Assembly: GCA_032358165.1 (NCBI GenBank)
Contig: JAALGY010000031.1
Span: 2,480,001-2,544,000, forward strand
Reading direction: 5' to 3'
DNA from: Diplosphaera chodatii
Lineage: Eukaryota; Chlorophyta; Trebouxiophyceae; Prasiolales; Stichococcaceae
Length of the DNA: 64,000 bases
Shown: in pieces, positions 23,237 through 36,144 of the stretch
How positions within the stretch are numbered: the first letter of the stretch is position 1
Layout: every line of letters starts with the position of its first letter
Position numbers and translations under genes: made by a program
Notes under the pieces: model-generated
Database searches by the model: none
Told to the model about the DNA's origin: nothing
Seen by the model: only the letters and a program-made list of their open reading frames with translations

Positions 23237-24389
23237 GGTTGCAAACTGGACCCGATGCGCTGGTCAGCAGGCTGCGCCCCAACGATCCCGGTCGGCCGCC
23301 GCTGTACCGCCGCTGGGTCTCCGCACACGTCTTCACCCGTTCAGCTTGTCAATTTGTACTGCACGGCGTGCATCAGGCCGCGCCTCATCAGCAAACAGGA
23401 TGTTTGGCACGCCAGAATACCTGCAAACGTCACACGCAGCAGCCTTTGTGTGTTGCTTGCACGACAAGCGGGAAACCTTGAAGCGGAAGACCGCCACCGA
23501 AGTTGAAGTGCGAGGCAGGCGGGGAGCTCCCGTGACAGGTGCTGCGTTCGGATCCGTTGCAAGTGCCATCATTACCTATCAATACAGCTTGCAGCCGCAG
23601 TGGTTGCGGGGCACCTCTCGGGTGAGAGCCCGCTGCACATCCCAAAGGCGACTACACCAAAACTGCACGGGAGATCGGAGGTTTTGGGCTTGCGGTGTAT
23701 CGAATGGGGGGTCTTGGCACACAGCTTGCATCGCCCGTCTGACAAGCGACATTTGCGCAGTAGTAGAGCGCGTGTTTCAGCCATTTGCCGGGCTACGCAA
23801 GCGTCAGCAGCGCTGTCCCGCGTTTTCGTGACATGCACAGTATGAGCTGACAAATCGACGCTATCCCGCGGTGCCGACCTTGGCTTGCCTCCTTAAGGGT
23901 GCATATCATTGGACTGAAAGCAGGCGCAACGCCTGTAGGTCGCGGTAGCGCCTGTGCCGATGTACCTCAGACAGCCTTAGGTGACGCACAACAGCGGGGT
24001 GCTTTCTCTACGGCCACCAGCAGATGACGTGACTGTGCGCCGCATGCCTCCAGCATCTCAATGCATGAGCGTTGCTGGCAGTGCATGCGCTCCAGCCGCA
24101 GCTGCGGGCGTGTCTTTGTTGGCCCGTTCTATTCCTACATGCCCGGTGGCCAGGCTTCTGAGCGGTCAGGGTGACGTCCTGTGCAGGTCGGACGGACCGG
24201 GAGGTTGCTGCGGAGGAGTGGAAACATCACAGGCGGCTGCAAGGCTGCTGCAGGTTTCAGCATCGGCAGCCGCTGCGCGAGCCAGAGCCTGCTGGTACCG
24301 CGCTGGAAGTTCACCATCAGCATGGCCGTTGGTGACAGCACGGGGACCAGCAGGCAACAGAGCCCCTAAGCACGCGCCTGTCACATTCA
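23237..24389. promoter_or_regulatory. Divergent intergenic region, RRP6-like / kinase A
   Basis: About 1.15 kb between two head-to-head start codons, expected to hold both promoters. Open frames here (for example 23981-24544, plus strand) show no family resemblance. No TATA box stands out. Confidence 0.35.
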
Positions 24390-27300
24390 ATGCGCCGCGC
24401 AGCTGGGCAGCCACCGTGCTGCAACCCCCACATGGTGCGGGCGCATCGCCAGCGTCGCCGCAGCAGCCGCTGCGGTGCAGCTGCGGTGCTGGCGTGCCTG
24501 CTGTGCCTCGCCAGCTGCACCCTAGCCGCAGCAGCTGGGACTGACGGGCTGCAAGGTCCGGCCAGCCTTGCGCGGACTGCGCACCTGCCAAGCGACCGGG
24601 CACATGGCGGGAGCGGCCGGCACATGCTGCAGGAGACGGCGCTGCCCGCAGGCACGGCTGCCGGCGGCAACAGCAGCGCCGCGGCGGTCGCAGAGGCGCG
24701 CAAGGGTGCGGGGATCGCAACAGGAGCTCGGCCTCCGCCCTTTGCCTGCCATGCTGTGCACTGAGATGACGGCCAAGTGCCTGCCCACTCGACAGACGTG
24801 AACAGGCTGTCCAGTCCACGCTCAGCGCAGCCTACCCGGGCCGAAGCTGGCTCCCTACACGTCCTGCAGGCAGCGTCGCCGCGAAGGACATCTTCAAGGC
24901 GGGCGAGCTGCCGGCGGGCGCAAAAACGGAGGTCATCGTGCTGCAGTTTCGGGCGTCGGGGGCGGGGCTGTCCCCCGTCACGCCGCAGCTGCGCCAGGCC
25001 TTCCAGCAGACCTTCCAGGTGCCGATTGCATAGGAAGCTACCAGATCCGCATCCAACCCCTGTGGGGCGCCAGGCCCCAGGCCCGACTTTGCAGCAGCCG
25101 CACCTGCAGCAGCGCCAGCCCGCTGAGTGGGCCCTGGCTGCACATGGGCTTGCCGGCTGGAGGCTGCCGTGCTGCTTGTAGACGCGCAGCAGATGCGGGG
25201 CGTGAGCGGTCATCCGAACGGCGCCAAGCTTACTGCCGATTCTTGGTCTGATGCTGCGCCGGCAGGTGCTGTTCAGCCTATTTGACCTGGAGGCAGACAC
25301 GAAGGTGGCCGCGGCGCAGCCGGCTCCGCTGTACATCGCCGACGTGAACGGCACAGCCACCGCCAAGAAGCCGATGGCCGGCAGGGTGCCGCCGCCCGGC
25401 CGGAAGGCGGCAGCAGGAAGCGCCACCACAGCCAGCGCACCTGCCAAGTCGTCGACTCCACAGGGTGCGGCAGTTTCCAGGGCCCACAGTCATGATGCGC
25501 TCCAGCACTAAAGCGCTGCTGCTGTCAGATTCTGAGCTGCAGTTGCTGTGAAGCATGCAGAGCGCGTGCCTCGCATGGGAGCATACGCAGCTTCAGCTGT
25601 GTTGCATTGCGAGCTGTTGCATCACCACTGTCCACAGTGATGGGGCGGCGGATGCTGGCAGCGACGGCGCCGCCCCCCGCCGCGGGCCCCGCCCTGACAA
25701 ACTTCACTGCCGTGGACCTCAACGTCACGCTGTACGCCACCATCGAGTCGTTCTTCACGCGCCTTGGCCAGAAGCAGTTCATCGACTCCGCCGTGCTCAC
25801 CAACAGCATGCAGACGCTCGGCTACTCGGTGCGGCTGCCGCTGATGTCGCACGCTACAGAGGACACAGCCGCCCACATGACTGTTTACATCGAGTGTGCT
25901 CTCATCGGGACGGGTGCCACGCCGCTGCAGTTGCGCTGCTGTGTACCAGAATGCAGCGCTGTGCATGCGTCATGACTTGCCGCAGAGATGCATCACGCTC
26001 CGCTGCAGAACATCGCGTTCCAAGCCACGGCTCTGGACGTGCCGTTGACCGCGCTGCCGATTGTGGTGCGGCTGCCGCCCACACTGCTGACGACAGAGAC
26101 CAACTTCGTGCTGGCGGTGGTCCAGGTACCTTGTGCAGCGCCCAAAGTGAACAGACTTGTCAATCAGCAGGCGCAGGCCAGCAACATAGTGTGCCACAAC
26201 CACATAGCGCATGAAATCTTTATTGCCCACCGGCGCTCAAGAAGTGGCTGTTGGTACATCGCAGTTCAACGGCACCGGGGCTGTGCCGGTGTCGGTGAGC
26301 GAACAGACTGCGCTGCTGGCAGCCGTCGCTGCCACAACCCCAACGCTCATCAACTCCAGGGTATAAGACTGTTCCCGCAGGCTGCACAAACTGCTGACAA
26401 GCTGCCTGCAGTCACTCTCTGTGCATGTCGCTGCGGGCCTGCTGGTGTGTCAAGCACCGGCTCAACCACCATGGACCATGCCTGCAACACGTGTCCTCAA
26501 GGTGGATGCAAGATAGATCCTGCAAGTCACCCGACATGATGTGGTGACGACCAACTCGCAGGTGCTCGCTGTGAATCAGACGGCGCTCAACAGCACCGTG
26601 GCCACCGCCACGATGCTCATCCAAACTGAAGCCGCCAACACCACAGCACCGCCGCCGGCGAGTCTTGCCAGGACCCCGCCGCCAGCAGCAGGAAAGGGAT
26701 CTATGGCAGCAGGAAGCGCCGCCACACAAACACCAGCAAACTCCTCAGCGCCGGCGGCAAAGACATTTGCCTCCATGGCTGTTGCTGTGCAGCCGGCCTT
26801 TGTTCAGGTGCAGCGGAGCTCGGGCCCTCTTGACCCTGCTCACTTCAGCTGCAGCCGCTTGCCGGCACACTGCATGCTGAGCTGTACCGCACCAAACTAC
26901 TGTGTTATGTTCCTGAGCAGCGGCATGTTCAAATGCGCGGCAACATCAAGCCTGTGATGTTGACGCCGGCATGACAAGGCCCCTTGGATGCTGTGCTACA
27001 GAACTTCACCCAGTCGTTCGGCGGCCAGGTCGGGGCCCTCATGGCAGGGTATGGCGTGCCTGGCACCGTCAGCCTGGTGGCTGCGCGATCAGCGCCGGAG
27101 CTCAACCCCTATAACGAGGTGGACACACGTGCATCCCCTCGACGAATGAACACATGCTGTCCCAGAGCTGCCCAACAGGCTTGCCAACACGTTGAAAACA
27201 GTGCAGCTGGGCAGAGCTGCACAGAGTGCGTAGCGGCATCCCCTTTTCGCTGAACTGCTTGTGCTGGTACGCCGCAGCTCTTCCTGGCGATCGCCAACGG

Positions 27301-30300
27301 CGGCGCCAACCGGTCGCTCACCATCATTGGGTGAGCTGGCTGCGCCAAGCACGGCCTCAAGTCTGGTGGTGTGCCTGAGGCTGACACTGAGTCTGCTCAC
27401 AACAGAGCATATGGGCTGCTCTGAAACCCTAAATCGTACGCCTGCGGACCCCGCAGGGCACCCGCACCACCACCGGGAACAGTCATTCCCATTCCCGAGT
27501 CAGCTGGCGGCAGCGGCATGAGCACCGGCGCCATCGCCGGCATCGCAGTCTCGCTGGTGCTGGGCCTCATCATCGCCATCATCCTCGCATGTGGGTTCGG
27601 CTGTCTGGCCTCCAGACAGCCATTGTGCAGGCAGCAATGCGGCTCATGGCTTGCAAACTGGCCAGTGACCATGCTTATCTGACGAGAGGCTTAACCCACT
27701 CATGCATCAACCCAGTCTCAGCCGTGGCTCATGAGAGCTAGCGTCCAGCATGCGCTCGCCTAACGGCCTGCACCTGCTGCAGGGTGGTGCATGGCGCGGC
27801 GGCGGAGGGCCAAGCGGGTGGCGGAGGCGGCGGAGGCCGACGCCCGCTGGAAGGAGATGGTGGCCAAGATGCCGCGCGACATGCAGGACTCCGCCGCCAG
27901 CTCGCTGCCGGGGTCGTTGCGGGCGCAGTTCGGCGACGGTACGCCGCCGCCGCCGCTGCTGCCCGCCCCTGAGGCTCCGCCCATGCATGCTGTGACACTT
28001 TGCCTCTCCACAGCCGGGGCAGGGGTTGTCCTGCAGAGTATTCGACACTGCTTGGATCTCGATGCGGGGATAGTTTCAAACTTGCTGGCAGCTGACTTTC
28101 GGCAAGCTGACGCTGCCAATGTGGCGATGTGCAGCCGGCGAGAAGGCGCTGCAGCCCGCGCACCACGACCTGCTGCTCAAGGGCTGGGTCATCCCGCACG
28201 CGGAGATCCAGATCTGCAAGAAGGTGCGCTGCCAGAGCACAGCCTGCTTGACCTGCTGTTTCAAAGTCCCTGTCTGAAGAGGCAGCTGGTGCAGCATGCA
28301 CCAGAAGTCGGCAGCAGGCAGTGATGCCGGTCTCATTGCGGGTGTTTGTTTCAATGGCCCCTGAACCTTTGCACATGCAGGAGGACGGCACAGACTGGCT
28401 GCTGGGCGCTGGTAAGCCCTGTAATAGCTGCTGTGCCTGCAGAGTGCGGTCTGCCAGATGCCATCTGACACGCCTCACTGCAAACCTCAGCTGTGCATGT
28501 GCCCTGCCGTCCTCACGTCGGCATCCTGTGCGCAGGCTCCTACGGCAAGGTGTTCAAGGCGCTGCGGGGTGGGGTGCAGGACGTCGCCGTGAAGCAGCTG
28601 CTGCACACCGAGGACGGCCAGCTTGAGCACTTCGTCGAGGTCTGCTTGCTTTGTCGATATGCCGCTTGCAACACTGTGCAAAGCAGATGCATGACACCAG
28701 TGTCACAACAGCCCACTGCACATGCAGCCTGCATGAAAGGCTCATCACTGTCCGAACACATAATCATTATGAAGTGGACGCTGGGGATCGCGCGTTCAAG
28801 GCCGACGGCCGACACGATACGAGTTGCACTGACCCCGCAGGAGGTAGGCATCCTGAAGAGCCTGAACTACGACCGCAACATCGTGCAGTTCTACGGCGCC
28901 TGCCTGCAGGAGGGCTCCGACCCCATGCTGGTCTGCGAGTTCATGGAAGGTGGGCCCTGTTCTGCTGTCACAGCAGAGCACCGGCTTTGGCAGCGCACGC
29001 CCTGCAGCTGCACGGCAGGCATGCCCTCATAGTGACTGGCAATCATGCAAGTTACATAGCCAGACAAACAGGTATATATGGTCATGTGGCTGCAAGTACA
29101 GCGACGCTGTGCCCGATGCACGCGGTGTGCTGCGTGCAGGCGGCGACCTGTGCTCGGCGCTGCAGGACGACGTGGAGGGCGACCTGTCCTGGTACATCAA
29201 GGGGCACCAGGTGGCGCTGGACATCGCGCGCGGCCTGTTCTTCCTGCACTCCCATGGGGTGCGCGACACGCCTGCACTGCCGGCCGCGCGCTGCTGCATG
29301 TTGCGTCTGCGGCGCGCCGGCTGTGCACTGCGCAGCTTGCGAGCTGCTTGCCAACGAGCGACAGCCTCTTCATCCCAAGCGCAGTTGCCGGCGCGCTTAC
29401 GTTGTGCCTCGGGTCACCAAGTTTTGTTGTGCACCGTGCAGGTCATGCACTCGGACTTGAAGACCAAGAATGTGCTGCTGACGAAGGACCAGGTCACCGC
29501 GAAGATTGCTGACGTGGGGCTGTCCCAGTTCCTGGACCACCAGACGAATCAGCCCAACATCATCGCATGTGAGCGCGAGTCTGCTTGCGATGGATGCCAC
29601 CCGTTCCTGCACGCACCTGCCACCTGGACCTCACGTGATGCAAGCAGCTGATCCGCGAGGCAATACGGGGTGCTGACTGATGTGTGCTCTGCATGCAGGG
29701 ACATTGTGAGCGCCGCGCCCCTGCCCCACATCTGCACTTGCCTGCCTGCATGCGCCAACTGCAGCTGTACCTCTGTCTGCACGGGATTCTCTGATAGCGT
29801 GAAAGCACATTGCAGCTCACTCAAACATGTCCTATTTGCAGCGCGTATGCGGCTCCCGAGGCCATCGTTGGCGAAGTGTGTACCCTGAAGAGCGACATCT
29901 ACAGGTGGGGGCCAATTGCCAAGTTGTCGTCCCAAGCAGTCGTCGGCAATCACCCTGCTTGCACAGCGCAGCTGCATGCAGCCAGCCTGATCAGGTGCCG
30001 TGCAATGGTGCAGCTTTGGCGTCGTGCTGCTGGAGATTGTTACGGGTGTCATGCCGGTGACGCGTGGCCAGACCACGCAGCCCGTGGTGCCTGACGACTG
30101 CCCCGAGGTGAGCCAACCAGCCAGCAGGCATACACAAGCCTCGCACCCCCAGTACATGTGGCACCGCCCTTGATTTGGGACGATGCCAGACAAGCTTCTG
30201 CAAGGCCATCACAGCAACCCTGTCCTGTAAACCAGTCTGTGTGGCTGGCGCAGGACATCTGGGAGCTCATCAAGGACTGCACAGCCTCGGACCCTGAGAA

Positions 30301-33300
30301 GCGGCCCACCGCAAAGGTGCAGCCGTGGCCACGCCGCCGTTGCAGCCGCCAGACTGTGCAACACACACCCTGCTCTATGCCCACAACCATGGAGTGCTGC
30401 CTGCAGTAGCAAACGTCAGCAAGGTACTAATGCCATGTGACACGGTCGTGCAGGAGTGCTTTGAGCGCCTGAAGTCCAGCTGCGAGCAGAATGTGCCGAC
30501 GCAGTGCGCCCTGCTGCGCCACACCAGCGGCATGTCCTGGGCCACCGAGATGACGTGGATGTCCGGCGGCGGCGACAGGTGCGGTGTCGCTCTCCTGGCA
30601 CACCTGTGCGGGCACCCTGGGGCACCGTGCCTGTGTCACATCGAATCTGTTGACAAAATCACACAAGCATACAGTTGGGCAGCAACAGAGTTTGTCTGCC
30701 TGCGAACGACATGACGCCGCGCGGCATGGGACTGCCGGTGTCCTGGCTGCCTGGAGCTCTGGGCAGGTTCATGGCTTGTAACACGCTGCCACTGCGCCAT
30801 ACACGTCACCCATCACCACTCGACGTACGCCGCTGACCGTCTATGCGCGCATCCCACCCTGCAGCGCGTCCGTTGCGGAGGGCATGGCGCCCAGCAGCTC
30901 GTTCGCCCGCCGCAGCGGGCCGCACGCGCCGGGGCCCCCGCTGGCAGGGGGCGGAAGCAGGCAGGCCGCACTGCGCTCCGCCAGCGGGCGGGCGCTGCGC
31001 TCCGCCAGCCACAGCGGCTCCGACTCCTCCCGCTCCGGCAGCTTCACCGGTGCGCTGATCGATTGTAAGCACCTGATTCGTCCCTTGACAGAGGTCCATT
31101 CCTGCATGTCATGTTGCGGTGTATGCTGTGCTTGAATGCCGTCCAGTGTGCGACGCTGACAGCACCGGCGCAAGGCTGCTGTGGCGTATGTAGGGGGCGT
31201 TGTAAGTATGGCAGTCTGACCCCTCAGGAGCTGGCCACTGTGCCCTTGTGGCTGCAGCCGGCGGTACTGACGGCAGCAGCCGTCAGGCATGTCGCCGTCA
31301 AGTGGGGCGTGTGGTGCATCGGCAGTGTCAGGGGCTGTGACACTGTGCACTCCTTGCTGGTCCAGGGCTGCGGCGCCCGACGCCCACGGAGGCGCTGCTG
31401 GCCGCCGCCGGGGGCCGCAGCCGCCTGCTGCGCACCAGCTCCGGCCCGGATCCCGTCGCCGAGGAGGACGCCGACGGGGCTGCAGCGCCGCCGGCAGGTG
31501 GGAGCCCCTGCACCCTGGGCCTCCTGCGGCTGCAGGGCGGCCGTCGTGTGATGCATGCTTGCCGCCAATCCTGGCGCCCGCCACCACCATGAGAACACCA
31601 GGGCACCGAAACATGTTCTGGCTGTGCAGTGATGGCTTCCTCCACTTCTGACTCACCATCTTCATCAGTGAAAACCGTTCTGCAAACGCACTGTTTCCCA
31701 CTATATTGCATACTGGCTGCAGGGGGCCCACCTGGGGGCGGCAGGGGCCCGGCGGTCCGCCACTCCATGGACCACCGGTCGATGGCGGCGGCCCGGGCGT
31801 CGATGCGGCGGCCCGGGGGCGCGCCGCCCACCAGCCGCCGCCTCAGCGGGGCCCCTCCAGGTGACCCTTTCTGGGCCTTCACCCAGACCTATGGTGGTGC
31901 GGTACATAGAGGCAAATGTGGTCGCAACGCAATCATGCGCGGCCCTCTGCAGCCCTGCCCAGCAGTCGCTGTTTGCACATCGCGTCGCTTCTGGCTCCCA
32001 ATGGACATCGCAGGGTCAGTGATCTGTGGCCCATCGCTCAGGGCAATTCACTGACAGCTGCTGTTCCACCCTGCAGGCAGCACACGGCGAATGTCGGCGG
32101 CGGCACGGCTAACGCCTCTGCCGAATGGCGCACGCTCGGCGTCGGGGACTGGTTCCGCTGCTTCCAGCCGCCGAGGCTCCGCCGCCTCCCGCAACAGCGG
32201 CGGCGCGCAGGCAGCCGCCCTGACAGCGGGCTACAGGTGCAGACCCAGCACACATCTGCAGTACCGGGCTGTAGGGCCTCAAAGCCCCACCATGTGTGCA
32301 CCTCCTGCTATCCCATGCCAGACACCAGTGGGCTGCATCTGGCTGCCGTCGGCAGAAGACATGCAGCATCTTGGCAGTGCTGCTCATGCCGCCTGTTTTG
32401 TGCCTGCCGCCTGTGGGTTGTGCTGCCTGTCGATGCCAGCGCACCGTGACCCTGTTGCAGGGCGCTGGCACGGCAGAACCTGGTGCAGGAGGCTGCGCCG
32501 GGGCGCCTGGGCACCATCGACAGTGGCGAGGCGGAGGCGGCGGCGGAGTCCGCCTACAACCGCCACTCCGCCAGGGCGACCCATGCCCAGCAGGCAAGCG
32601 GAATGAGGAGTGCGCTCAGCTGCGTGAGGCAGGAGGGTGGACGCTTCTCTGCCCAGGCAGCAGCAGAGGCCAGGCGCGGGGTGCTGCGGCTCGGGCAGCG
32701 CAGCGGCGCAAATCCATTGGCCGTGCTGTTCCTCGCGTAAGCGCCAAACATATCGAATATGATGCACACAATGGCAATCCAACAATGCGAGTTGAGTGCG
32801 CAGGTCGTGGCGCAGTCTGCGGCGGTGGCGGGCGCCGTCGCGGCCACGGGGCTGGCGAAAACCTCGGTGACGCTGCCCAACGGCTTCTCGGCGCCGGACA
32901 ACCCCTTCGCCACGGCCGCCGCCCGTCGCGGCGCGGGGCCACAGCACCCTGACGGCAGCGGCTCAGGAGCGGCGCAGGCGAAGACAGCAGGCACCAAGGC
33001 GGCAGCAGGAGGCAGCACGAGTCCCGCCCCCCACGGCAGGGTCGCCGCCCTGATGCCCGCCGCCGACGCGCCGCTGAACGCTGCCGCGTCCGCCCGCATC
33101 TGGAAGGCGCCCAGCATCTCCGACACCTACGCCCTGTTCGACGACAAGGCGCAGCACGGCAGCCCCCGGGCGGGGGACCTGGCCCGCGACGCGCGGCTGC
33201 CGATGGCGGACGGGCGACCCAGCCTCGGCAAGGCGTCCATGTCCAACATGTGCGCCTGACTGCATCTGGACCGGATTCCCCGAGATATGCCCTTGTCAGC

Positions 33301-35262
33301 TTCTGCAGTACCTTGCCTTCTAGATATTGAATGCTGCAGATGGTCTGCCCGAGAACTGCTGCTGAATTGCAATTCCCTCATGAGAGGCTCGAGCACGACT
33401 GGTTGTGTGCACTGTTGCTGGGCAGTGCAGAAGCATAGCACAGTGCTGTGATGCCACCTTTGATGTTCTTCAGCATCGTGACTCACTGTGCAGGTATGGC
33501 AGCTTTGATGACTCGGCGCTGCCAGCGGCGCCCGGCTCCAGGGTGGGCAGCGCCACCGCCCGCGAGTCGATGTCCAACCTGTACAGCTCCTTCAAGCGCG
33601 ACAGCGAGGAGTTTGGCCGCCGCAGCCCGAAGGCGGCGTACGGCCGCCGCAGCGGCAGCAGCTACGGCCGGAGCAGCGGCGGCAGCGTCCTGGGCAGGGA
33701 CAGCGGCGGCCGCCCTGAAGCGGCGAGGTACGCGCCTCAGGGCGGCGGCAGGAAGCAGGATACCGCAGACAAAGGGGCAGACGCAGTGCCGGACCTGCGG
33801 GCCATCGCCCGCGCCGCGGCGGCGATGCAGGCGGCCGAAACCGCTGCCCTGGCTGCGCAGCAGGAAGCAGCCGAGGCCTCAGCCGGGCCCCCCGCAGCGC
33901 AGCAGGACAAGGCTGCTGGCAGCAGCGGCAGCGCTGTGGCCCATGGCGGCGCGGCACCGGTGGCAGCAAAGCAGCAGTCCACGCGGTCCGACAGCCTCAG
34001 CCCGCCGCCGACGCCGCTGGTGGCGGGCGTCAAACTGCAGGTGCGATGCCACACCCGAGCACCCTGAACACCGACCGGTCGCCTGCTGGTGCCCCTGACC
34101 TCCGACTCGTCACGCACCGCTTGCTGCACTCTTGATGCATCTGCCGTTCTGTGTGTGCTCAGATCCCGTCGGCAGCATGCAGCTGCACCCGACCGACTGA
34201 GCCAGCAGCGCGCGACTGTTGACCCGACTGCTGCTGACCCGACCCCGCCCGCCGGCCGCAGGAGGCGGCGGAGGACTTCCGGCGGTCGTCGGCTGGCCCG
34301 GCGCCGGCGCGGTACAGCGCCTCCGGCAACACGCTGCTGTACGTGGACGTCGCCGCGCAGCTGGAGCGGCAGGCGGCGGCGGGGCGGCAGGCCGCCGCCC
34401 ACGCCGCCGCCGTGGCCGCCGTGCGCCGGCAGCGCAGCCTGCAGGCCCGCGCGCAGCCCGGCGCAGGTGCCGCCCGGCCGTGCTGTCACCCGGCCCCTGC
34501 AGTGCCCTCCTCTCGAGGCTCGCAGCTGTGATGCCCTGGAGCGCACTGTACAGTGCCTGAAGAAAGCAGGCATCACCGAGTCGGTGGCAATTAACCTGGG
34601 TGATTTCACTGGGGTTCCATGGCTGACGGCCGTGTGCTCGACTGGTGCAGATGTGGCGCCGGCTGCCGAGCCCCCGGCGCAGGGGTCACCGACATCGCCA
34701 ACACGGCGCCAGTCCACGCGGCGGCCGTCAGCCAGCTTCCCTGGTGCGGCAGCCACAGCTGCATGAGCGCCGTCAGGTCATGTCACAGTTTGCTGCCTGC
34801 TGCCTTCGGCACTGCCAAGTAGCTGCAGCCCCGCTTGATGTGTGCAACCTTGACTGCATCGCAGGCAGCGAAGGCCTCAAGGACCGGATGCCCAGCATCA
34901 CGGCAACCGCCGAGCAGCTGTACGCACGATTCCTCATACGGCACTCGGCTGCCGGCAATGACCCCCCTGCAGCGGGACCGCCACCTGCGGGAGGCGTCGA
35001 TGCCGCTGTGCCGGCGTTGCGCGATGCAGCGGCGGCGGCGCTGGCAGCGGCCGACGCGCCCGCTGACGCTGACGTGCAGCGGCCGGCGGTGCCGCCCCTG
35101 AGGCTTCCCTCCCTGCGGCCTCCGCAGCAGGAAGCGGCGAGCACGGCGCCGCCGCGCAGCCCCCCTGCCGTGGCGCCGCTGGGCGGACGGGCCTCGCTGG
35201 TGAAGGTGGAGGATCTGGAGCGCGCCCTGCTGGAGCGTGCTCGAGGCGGCCGGTTCAAGTGA
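24390..35262 (+). CDS. Receptor-like TKL kinase A with long cytoplasmic tail
   Basis: Single-pass membrane kinase, about 1,726 residues. Exons: 24390-24705, 24870-25018, 25266-25464, 25638-25828, 26009-26125, 26265-26360, 26517-26807, 27002-27118, 27278-27330, 27457-27590, 27783-27938, 28135-28223, 28381-28411, 28536-28639, 28841-28949, 29140-29258, 29442-29568, 29842-29904, 30014-30107, 30254-30316, 30454-30578, 30865-31049, 31366-31497, 31723-31860, 32077-32236, 32461-32593, 32804-33249, 33494-34040, 34262-34466, 34651-34743, 34865-35262. The start is 24390 or the in-frame ATG at 24435, before a signal peptide (CGAAAVLACLLCLASC). Ectodomain modules follow; the membrane span is IAGIAVSLVLGLIIAIILA, then MARRRRAKR. 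Kinase: GAGSYGKVF, VAVKQLL, HSDLKTKNVLL, ADVG in place of DFG, YAAPE. The tail of about 800 residues is Ser/Ala/Gly-rich. Exon 17 ends one base short of the phase exon 18 needs (see findings). Intron 26 has a GC donor. Ligand and substrates unknown. Confidence 0.93.
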
Positions 35263-35761
35263 AGTCTGATTCTGTCGGTTGTGCTTGGTGCCTAGCCGGC
35301 AGTCATGAGTGTGGCGCATGACATGTGTGGCAGTACGTGCGGTGGGGAATGAGGCCAAGGCAGCGGCTCTCGACATCCGGTCCATTCGCAGTCTCCATGA
35401 TAGCAATGCCGGCTGCGGGGTATGAGTGTGGTTGTGTGACCCCTCAGGCAGGGCGTGTTTATCTGCCCAGCTTAGATGGCCCCATGTTGCAGTGGACTGC
35501 ACATGGGCATGCAGATGCGGAAGACATCATCAGAACTTCGTTGTTTCGATCGATTGTCATTCTGAAGTACGTATATATTTACTCGTACCAGCGACAACTT
35601 GCAGATGTGTTGCTATGCCACTGCGGACGCTTTTGAGTCCAATTGTATGACTGTTACTGTTGGTGCAACTCTGCGCTGCTTGACAAGCATCTCTCTAGCA
35701 TCTATGTGCTAGCAGACATGCTTTTGCCTGTTTGTGAATGCCTCCTTCTATCAGCATGTGC

Positions 35762-35766
35762 TTACA
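35762..35766 (-). terminator. TGTAA poly(A) signal of kinase B
   Basis: TTACA on the plus strand, about 380 bases beyond the stop of kinase B at 36145. Confidence 0.4.
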
Positions 35767-35792
35767 TTCAACATCAACAGTGTCAAGGTGCA

Positions 35793-35797
35793 TGTAA
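35793..35797 (+). terminator. TGTAA poly(A) signal of kinase A
   Basis: TGTAA about 530 bases after the stop codon at 35262; the first clear copy on this strand. Confidence 0.45.
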
Positions 35798-36144
35798 CAG
35801 ACGAAAGGACGAAGATGTATCAATGTACTAACGTAGCTCTTCTGCACGCACGTGAGCCTGTCAAACATGCAAGCACCTAAGGTTCAACACAAGGGGAAGA
35901 ACAGTGGCCGCAGTACCATATCCCCTGCTTAAAATTTGGTTAGCACTTGGTGGCTTTAAGTGGTAAGTGACTAGTAGTTCGTTATGTCCTAAGCCGTGAG
36001 TCATTATCGTTGATGCGTATGCAAGCATCTGCTGTTAGGTCGTCAGCAGATACGGCTAGCATCAAGCCGAGAGGTATATACTTCCAATCGTCCGCGAGCC
36101 ACGGCATCGTGGCTGCAACTACTGCCGCCAACTGTGCCTGCTGC

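Larger units (their letters stand above)
35263..36144. other. Convergent 3' region of kinases A and B
   Basis: Kinases A (+) and B (-) end tail to tail about 880 bases apart. TGTAA for A is at 35793-35797 and TTACA (TGTAA for B) at 35762-35766, so the two 3' UTRs would overlap by a few tens of bases. This segment is visibly more AT-rich than its surroundings. No gene is seen. Confidence 0.5.

Noticed and set aside
30865..35262. Treating the low-complexity exons after kinase A as a separate gene
   Set aside because: Ten exon junctions continue in perfect phase from the kinase, with no start codon context or TGTAA in between. B, C and D also have tails in the same position.
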